Source: Myxococcus hansupus
Lineage (GTDB): Bacteria; Myxococcota; Myxococcia; Myxococcales; Myxococcaceae
Length of the DNA: 64,000 nucleotides
Reading direction: 5' to 3'
Assembly (NCBI RefSeq): GCF_000280925.3
Contig: NZ_CP012109.1
Location: 930,001-994,000, forward strand
Shown: piece after piece, positions 60,028-64,000 of the stretch
Position numbering within the stretch: the first letter of the stretch is position 1
How the letters are laid out: the number at the start of each line of letters is the position of its first letter
The notes under the pieces: model-generated
What the model was told of the DNA's origin: nothing
What the model saw: only the letters and a program-made list of their open reading frames with translations
Databases searched by the model: none
Translations under genes and position numbers: made by a program

Positions 60028-61625
60028 TAGTACGGGTCGTCCTTGTAGGGCGACGAGTCAGGGCCCTTTCCGGGCCGCGGGCTCGCCTTCTTCTTGGGCA
60101 CGAGCTTCTGCGTGAAGCGCTCCTCGGGGCCCGCGCTTCGGGCCACGGAGCGCGCGCGCTGGTAGCCATCCAGGGTGAAGGTCAGCGCCGCTTGCGCCAC
60201 GCCGCTTTCATCCGGGGCCACCTCGAGGTTCAGGGGCGTCTCCCCCAGGTCCTTGCCCTCGTACGTCACGCGCGCGCCCAAGGGCTCGCTGACGATGAGG
60301 AAGCGCACCGGCGCGGCCTTGATGCGCTCCAGCGGCGCCAGGTCCAGCTCCTCATCCCCCAAGCCCTCCTCGGGCGGCGGCTGCGCGGCGGGCTGCTGGG
60401 CCTCCGCGGTGGCCGGCTCACGCGGCGCGAGCGTGGGGGCCAGGGGATTGATGACGGGCTCTGGGGGCGCGGCGGGTCGCAACGCCAGGGTGACGGCCGC
60501 GCCGAGCCCCACCAGCATCGACGCGCCACCGAGCACCAGGGCCAGCGTCTTGGGGCTGCGCTTCGCCGGCGCCTCCTCCACGGAGATGTCGAGCGCCACG
60601 GTGGCGGGGCCGGAGCCCGGCGTGCCGTGGGGGCCGCTGATGGGGCCGCTGCCGCCGACGTTCCCCGCGCCGAAGCGCGCGCCGCTGAAGGCCCCGCTGA
60701 CGCCCACCGTGGACAGCGTGCGGCGCGTGGCGTCCATGACCTCGTCCATGGACTGGTAGCGGTCCGCGGGCGCCTTGGCGAGGCACTTCATCACCAGGGC
60801 CTCCACCTCCGCGGGGATGCCGTGGCCGGGGTAGAGCGAGCCGAAGGCGGGCGGCGGCTCGTTGATGTGTTTGACGATGACGTCGATGCTCTGCGAGGCC
60901 AGGAAGGGCGGCCGGCCAATCAGCATCTGATAGAGCACCACGCCCATGCTGTACACGTCGCTGCGTGGATCGGCGAAGTTGCGCGCCTGCTCCGGCGCCA
61001 TGTACTGCGGCGAGCCGAGGATGATGCCCGCCTGCGTGAGCGACGTGTCCTGCGGCACCTGCGCGGCGTCCCCGGTGAAGGACTTCACCAGGCCGAAGTC
61101 GAGCACCTTCACCACGTCGTGGTCCGTCTCCTGGTTGAGGACCATGACGTTGGCGGGCTTGAGGTCGCGGTGGATGAGGCCGACCTTGTGCGCCTCGCGC
61201 AGCGAGCGGGCGATCTGCTGGGTGATGTTCAGCGCGCGCGGCCAGGGCAGGGGCCCGAGCTGCGTGAGGAGCTGTCCCAGCGTGAGCCCCTCCAGGTACT
61301 CCATGGCGATGTAATAGATGCCGTCTTCCGTCTTGCCGTAGTCGATGACGGTGACGGTGTTCGGGTGGCGCAGCTTCGCGGTGACGCTGGCCTCCAGGAA
61401 GAAGCGCTTCTGGAAGCCGGGGTCCTTGCCTTCGCCGTACTGCGGATTGAGCACCTTCAGCGCCACCAGCCGGTCGAGCGGTGACTGCATGGCCTTGTAG
61501 ACGCGGCCCATGCCTCCGGCTCCGAGCGTCTCCAGGATGCGGAAGCGCTCGTTGAGGACCCGGCCCAGCATGGGGTCCGCGACGTCGGGTGGGGCGCCAT
61601 TCGTCGGGGCGTTGCTCTCCATCAT
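60027..61625 (-). CDS. Membrane Ser/Thr protein kinase with PEGA-like tail
   Basis: Hanks-type kinase, 532 residues. GAGGMGRVYKA at about 35-45, Lys 57 in VALKVL, HRDLKPANVM near 157, DFGLVKS and the APEQ box make a complete active kinase. A single helix at about 378-398 (LALVLGGASMLVGLGAAVTLAL) puts the C-terminal part outside the cytoplasm. That part has a PEGA-like module (EPLGARVTYEGKDLGETPLNL) and a Pro/Lys-rich end. ATG 61625 is the first of two adjacent ATGs. Translationally joined to the TonB receptor, a rare pairing. Confidence 0.94.
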   Translation of the reverse strand: MMESNAPTNGAPPDVADPMLGRVLNERFRILETLGAGGMGRVYKAMQSPLDRLVALKVLNPQYGEGKDPGFQKRFFLEASVTAKLRHPNTVTVIDYGKTEDGIYYIAMEYLEGLTLGQLLTQLGPLPWPRALNITQQIARSLREAHKVGLIHRDLKPANVMVLNQETDHDVVKVLDFGLVKSFTGDAAQVPQDTSLTQAGIILGSPQYMAPEQARNFADPRSDVYSMGVVLYQMLIGRPPFLASQSIDVIVKHINEPPPAFGSLYPGHGIPAEVEALVMKCLAKAPADRYQSMDEVMDATRRTLSTVGVSGAFSGARFGAGNVGGSGPISGPHGTPGSGPATVALDISVEEAPAKRSPKTLALVLGGASMLVGLGAAVTLALRPAAPPEPVINPLAPTLAPREPATAEAQQPAAQPPPEEGLGDEELDLAPLERIKAAPVRFLIVSEPLGARVTYEGKDLGETPLNLEVAPDESGVAQAALTFTLDGYQRARSVARSAGPEERFTQKLVPKKKASPRPGKGPDSSPYKDDPY

Positions 61626-61837
61626 GACTGCCCCCACCGACCGGTAAGGCACTGGACACGCCGGTCGAACATGAAGGCAGATGCTAACACTGCAATCGTC
61701 CACCTCCCAAGCGACCTGCCGGGTTGGCGCAGTGCGCCACCGGCCGAGAATCCGGCTCGGGCGCCGCAACGTTTCACAGCCGACACACGTGCGTGAATCC
61801 GTGACTCTGAGTGTGGCGCGCGCCCATGCACCGCGCA

Positions 61838-61853
61838 CTGTCGCGTGCGACAG
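61838..61853. promoter_or_regulatory. Perfect 7-bp palindrome upstream of the solute-binding gene
   Basis: CTGTCGC-GT-GCGACAG lies 42 bases before the ATG at 61895, between divergent genes. Operator for a dimeric regulator or RNA hairpin. The cobalamin riboswitch B12 box was looked for and not seen. Confidence 0.35.
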
Positions 61854-61894
61854 GCACGTTGCACGGAGGCGGGCGCGGTAGGTTGCGGCACCGC

Positions 61895-62764
61895 ATGAAT
61901 GCCCGACTTTCCGAGTTGCTGTCCGGAGCGCCGCCCTATCCCCGCCGCGTCGTGTGTCTCACCGAGGAGACGACGGAGGTGCTCTACCGCATCGGCGCGG
62001 AGGACCTGGTGGTGGGCGTGTCCGGCTTCACCGTGCGGCCGCCCCAGGCGCGCAAGAAGCCGCGGGTCAGCTCGTTCCTGGACGCGAACTTCGAGCGCAT
62101 CCTGGAGCTGAAGCCGGACCTGGTGCTGGGCTTCTCCGACTTGCAGGCGGACATCGGCCGCGAGCTGGCGAAGCGGGGCGTGCCCGTCTACCTGTTCAAT
62201 CAGCGCTCCATCGCGGAGATTCTCCAGTCGGTGCGGCTGACGGGCGCGCTGGTGGGCCGGCCCGAGGCCGCCGAGGCGCTGGCCACCGAGCTCACCGCCA
62301 ACCTGGCGCGGCACGCGGACGCGGCGGAGTCGCTGCCACGCCGGCCGCGCATCTTCTTCGAGGAGTGGCATGAGCCGCTCATCTCCGGCATTCGCTGGTG
62401 TTCGGAGCTGGTGGAGCTGGTGGGCGGCGTGGACGTGTGCCGCGAGTCGCGCGCGTCGCAGGGCGCGCAGGGCCGCATCTTCCCGCCGGAGGAGGTGGCG
62501 CGCCGGGCACCGGAGGGCGTCATCGCGAGCTGGTGCGGACGCAAGGCGAAGCGGGAGAAAATCGTGGAGCGCCCGGGCTGGGCCCAGGTGCCCGCGGTGC
62601 TGGAGGATCAGCTCTACGAGGTGAAGAGCTCGCTCATCCTCCAGCCGGGGCCGGCCGCCCTGTCGGACGGCGTGGAGCGGCTGGCGCGCATCGTCGCCGC
62701 GGTGGCGCGAGGGGAGAAGCTGCCTCCCCTGCGCCAGGGCGAGCTGCGCTCGGCCGGGGCCTAG
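61895..62764 (+). CDS. Cobalamin-binding-type solute protein without signal peptide (BtuF-like)
   Basis: A 289-residue class III periplasmic-binding-fold protein related to BtuF. Typical blocks: RVVCLTEETTEVLYRIGAED at the start, LDANFERILELKPDLVLGFSD, and PRIFFEEWHEPL. No signal peptide or lipobox is found with the ATG at 61895; upstream extension does not supply a credible one, so it may be cytoplasmic, as in several cobalamin-binding relatives. No ABC transporter is adjacent. Stop overlaps the convergent endonuclease stop. Sits divergent from the kinase/TonB set, so a shared import pathway is conceivable. Confidence 0.85.
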   Translation: MNARLSELLSGAPPYPRRVVCLTEETTEVLYRIGAEDLVVGVSGFTVRPPQARKKPRVSSFLDANFERILELKPDLVLGFSDLQADIGRELAKRGVPVYLFNQRSIAEILQSVRLTGALVGRPEAAEALATELTANLARHADAAESLPRRPRIFFEEWHEPLISGIRWCSELVELVGGVDVCRESRASQGAQGRIFPPEEVARRAPEGVIASWCGRKAKREKIVERPGWAQVPAVLEDQLYEVKSSLILQPGPAALSDGVERLARIVAAVARGEKLPPLRQGELRSAGA

Positions 62765-64000
62765 AAGTCCTTCACCCGGTCGGCGAGGCTCGCGTCCTCG
62801 ACGAAGGCGTTGGAGTTGCCCTGGATGTTGGCGATGCGGCGGTTGCGCTCGAGCTCGGCGTCGTCCACCGCGTCGAGCTTGTTCCACGCCTTGAGCACCG
62901 CCTCCTCGGCGTTGGGGATGGACTTGTTGTAGGTGGCCGAGAAATAGAACATCGCCCGCGCCACGTTGCCCTTGTGGGAGTCGGGCGGCTCGAACACCAT
63001 GTTGCCGCGCGCGTCGGTGCCCAGCTTGGCGCCATTCTGGCTCCACCGCACGTTCACCACTTCACCGAAGGGGAAGCTGCTGCGGCGCGAGTTGGCCTTG
63101 CTGTCGGTGGGGTAGAGGTGGTGCAGGTCGCTCTTGGCGGCGCCCGTGGCGCCCTTCGACTGCGGCCAGGTGTGCTCGGTGTTCATCACCGAGTTGTTGG
63201 GAATCTTGCCGCCTTTGACTTCGATGCCCGTGTAGACGCAGACGATGTTGCCGTTCGCGTTCACGTCCAGGCTGGAGAACATCAGCCGGCGGGCCTCGTT
63301 GTAGCTGACCACCTTCTTGCCGGACGAGTAGTCCTGGAGCGCGTCCAGCAGCGCCTCGTCGCGCAGGCCCTCGAAGAGGCCGCCTTCGGGCTCCTCCGGC
63401 TCCTCGGGGCCCGTGACGGGCGTCTCGGGGACGATGTCCAGGCCCCACTCGTTGAGCGTGCCGGTGTCGCCGCGCGCCGCGTCCTGCACCGACAGCGTCC
63501 AGGTGCCCTGCGCGGGCTCGCCCTTGAAGGCGGACAGGTCGAAGCTGCCCTTCAGGTCATCCGCGGATCCGCCCTTGCGGTCGGACACCACCGCGCTCTT
63601 GCCGGACGGCGACGTCAGCGTCACCTTCAGGTCGCCCCGGTAGGTGTGCTGGATGTCGAGGTTCAGCTTGAGCGACTCCACCGTGGCGTCCTCGGGGACG
63701 TCGATGGTGCTCTGGATGGTGGTGTTGTCCTTGATGTCCGCGTTGGGGCGGGTGCTGTGGACCAGCGGGGTGGCGCGCGCGCCCGCGGCGGCCTTCAGGC
63801 CCGCTGCCGGCGTCGGAAGCTGGGGAACGAAGACGGCGCCGAGCTTCGTCAGCATCGAGGGCGTCGAGCCCTCCAGTCCCGGCCGCGACGGCTGGAACGA
63901 GCTGGTGGCCACGGAGTTCGTCCGGGGGGCGGACGGTGTCTCACGGGCGGTTTCGGTGGTCGGGCGAGCGAGAAGGGGCGAGCGGCGGGGGCCGACGACG
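62761..64000 (-). CDS. Endonuclease I family nuclease with proprotein-convertase P-domain (N-terminus off window)
   Basis: Secreted-type nuclease. The frame stays open to the right edge in coding-like sequence (RPTTETARETPSAPRTNS), so the true start is probably outside; an in-frame GTG at 63912 would give 383 residues. A P-domain (jelly-roll; about 55-155 from that GTG: IQSTIDVPEDATVESLKLNLDI and GTWTLSVQDAARGDTG) precedes the endonuclease I domain with NTEHTWPQS and DLHHLYPTDSKANSRRSS, the metal/His active site of EndA-type nucleases. A short Glu-rich linker joins them. P-domains often bring secretion in myxobacteria. Convergent with the BtuF-like gene, sharing stop bases. Confidence 0.9.
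   Translation of the reverse strand, partial: VVGPRRSPLLARPTTETARETPSAPRTNSVATSSFQPSRPGLEGSTPSMLTKLGAVFVPQLPTPAAGLKAAAGARATPLVHSTRPNADIKDNTTIQSTIDVPEDATVESLKLNLDIQHTYRGDLKVTLTSPSGKSAVVSDRKGGSADDLKGSFDLSAFKGEPAQGTWTLSVQDAARGDTGTLNEWGLDIVPETPVTGPEEPEEPEGGLFEGLRDEALLDALQDYSSGKKVVSYNEARRLMFSSLDVNANGNIVCVYTGIEVKGGKIPNNSVMNTEHTWPQSKGATGAAKSDLHHLYPTDSKANSRRSSFPFGEVVNVRWSQNGAKLGTDARGNMVFEPPDSHKGNVARAMFYFSATYNKSIPNAEEAVLKAWNKLDAVDDAELERNRRIANIQGNSNAFVEDASLADRVKDF

Noticed and set aside
61626..61894. Cobalamin riboswitch upstream of the BtuF-like gene
   Set aside because: No B12 box or expected paired elements were recognisable; only a short palindrome.

Overview
The window reads as chromosomal DNA of a myxobacterium, most likely Myxococcus or a close relative in Myxococcaceae. 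The base composition is very GC-rich, so that spurious open frames lie antisense to almost every gene. The gene content also fits: an alternative complex III plus caa3 oxidase operon, many lipoproteins, a serine/threonine kinase, a TPR/TonB receptor fusion, a CARDB-repeat surface protein and twin-arginine enzymes. Coding density is high, and many neighbours overlap by 1 to 4 bases (ATGA or GTGA type). I saw no rRNA, tRNA, CRISPR array, insertion sequence or prophage.

Layout. 1-11463 (minus): a respiratory operon, actA-actB-actC-actD-actE-actF, a small single-span protein, a SCO copper chaperone, ctaC and ctaD (cut by the window edge). It takes electrons from quinol through a multihaem/Fe-S complex to an aa3-type oxidase. 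11865-18021 (minus): a ligase-associated DNA repair cassette (metallo-beta-lactamase exonuclease, ATP-dependent DNA ligase, Lhr-like helicase, PdeM phosphoesterase) followed one base later by an HNH nuclease. 18349-20402 (plus): trpE-trpG. 20403-28212 (minus): a histidine phosphatase, a small lipoprotein, a secreted protein of unknown function and a giant lipoprotein of 11 CARDB repeats. 28306-33951 (minus): aroF-trpD-trpC-trpF-trpB-trpA with a terminator, completing tryptophan synthesis together with trpEG.

34102-37535 (plus): an FAD amine oxidase-like protein coupled to a dihaem lipoprotein, then an ECF sigma factor with a SnoaL-like tail and a VOC protein. 37588-42209: a small outer-membrane-type protein, an AraC-family regulator, an esterase lipoprotein, a decayed gene with two frameshifts and nhaA. 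42386-46687: an iorAB-type molybdenum hydroxylase (minus), divergent from an orphan sensor kinase (plus). 46773-51271 (minus): a TPR lipoprotein, htpG and a secreted tandem CBM21-like protein.

51456-55675 (plus): an M49-like metallopeptidase, a CrtW-type carotenoid ketolase and the msrP-msrQ periplasmic methionine sulfoxide repair pair. 55700-61625 (minus): a receiver-only protein, then a tightly coupled set of Ser/Thr kinase, TPR-fused TonB receptor and lipoprotein. 61895-64000: a cobalamin-binding-type solute protein (plus), convergent with an endonuclease I carrying a P-domain (minus, running off the right edge).

The least explained items are the small subunit inside the respiratory operon, the HNH nuclease attached to the repair cassette, the 11-repeat CARDB lipoprotein with two cysteines in every repeat, the kinase/TonB/lipoprotein unit, and the isolated ketolase. 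All calls are by eye from sequence; no database search was run.
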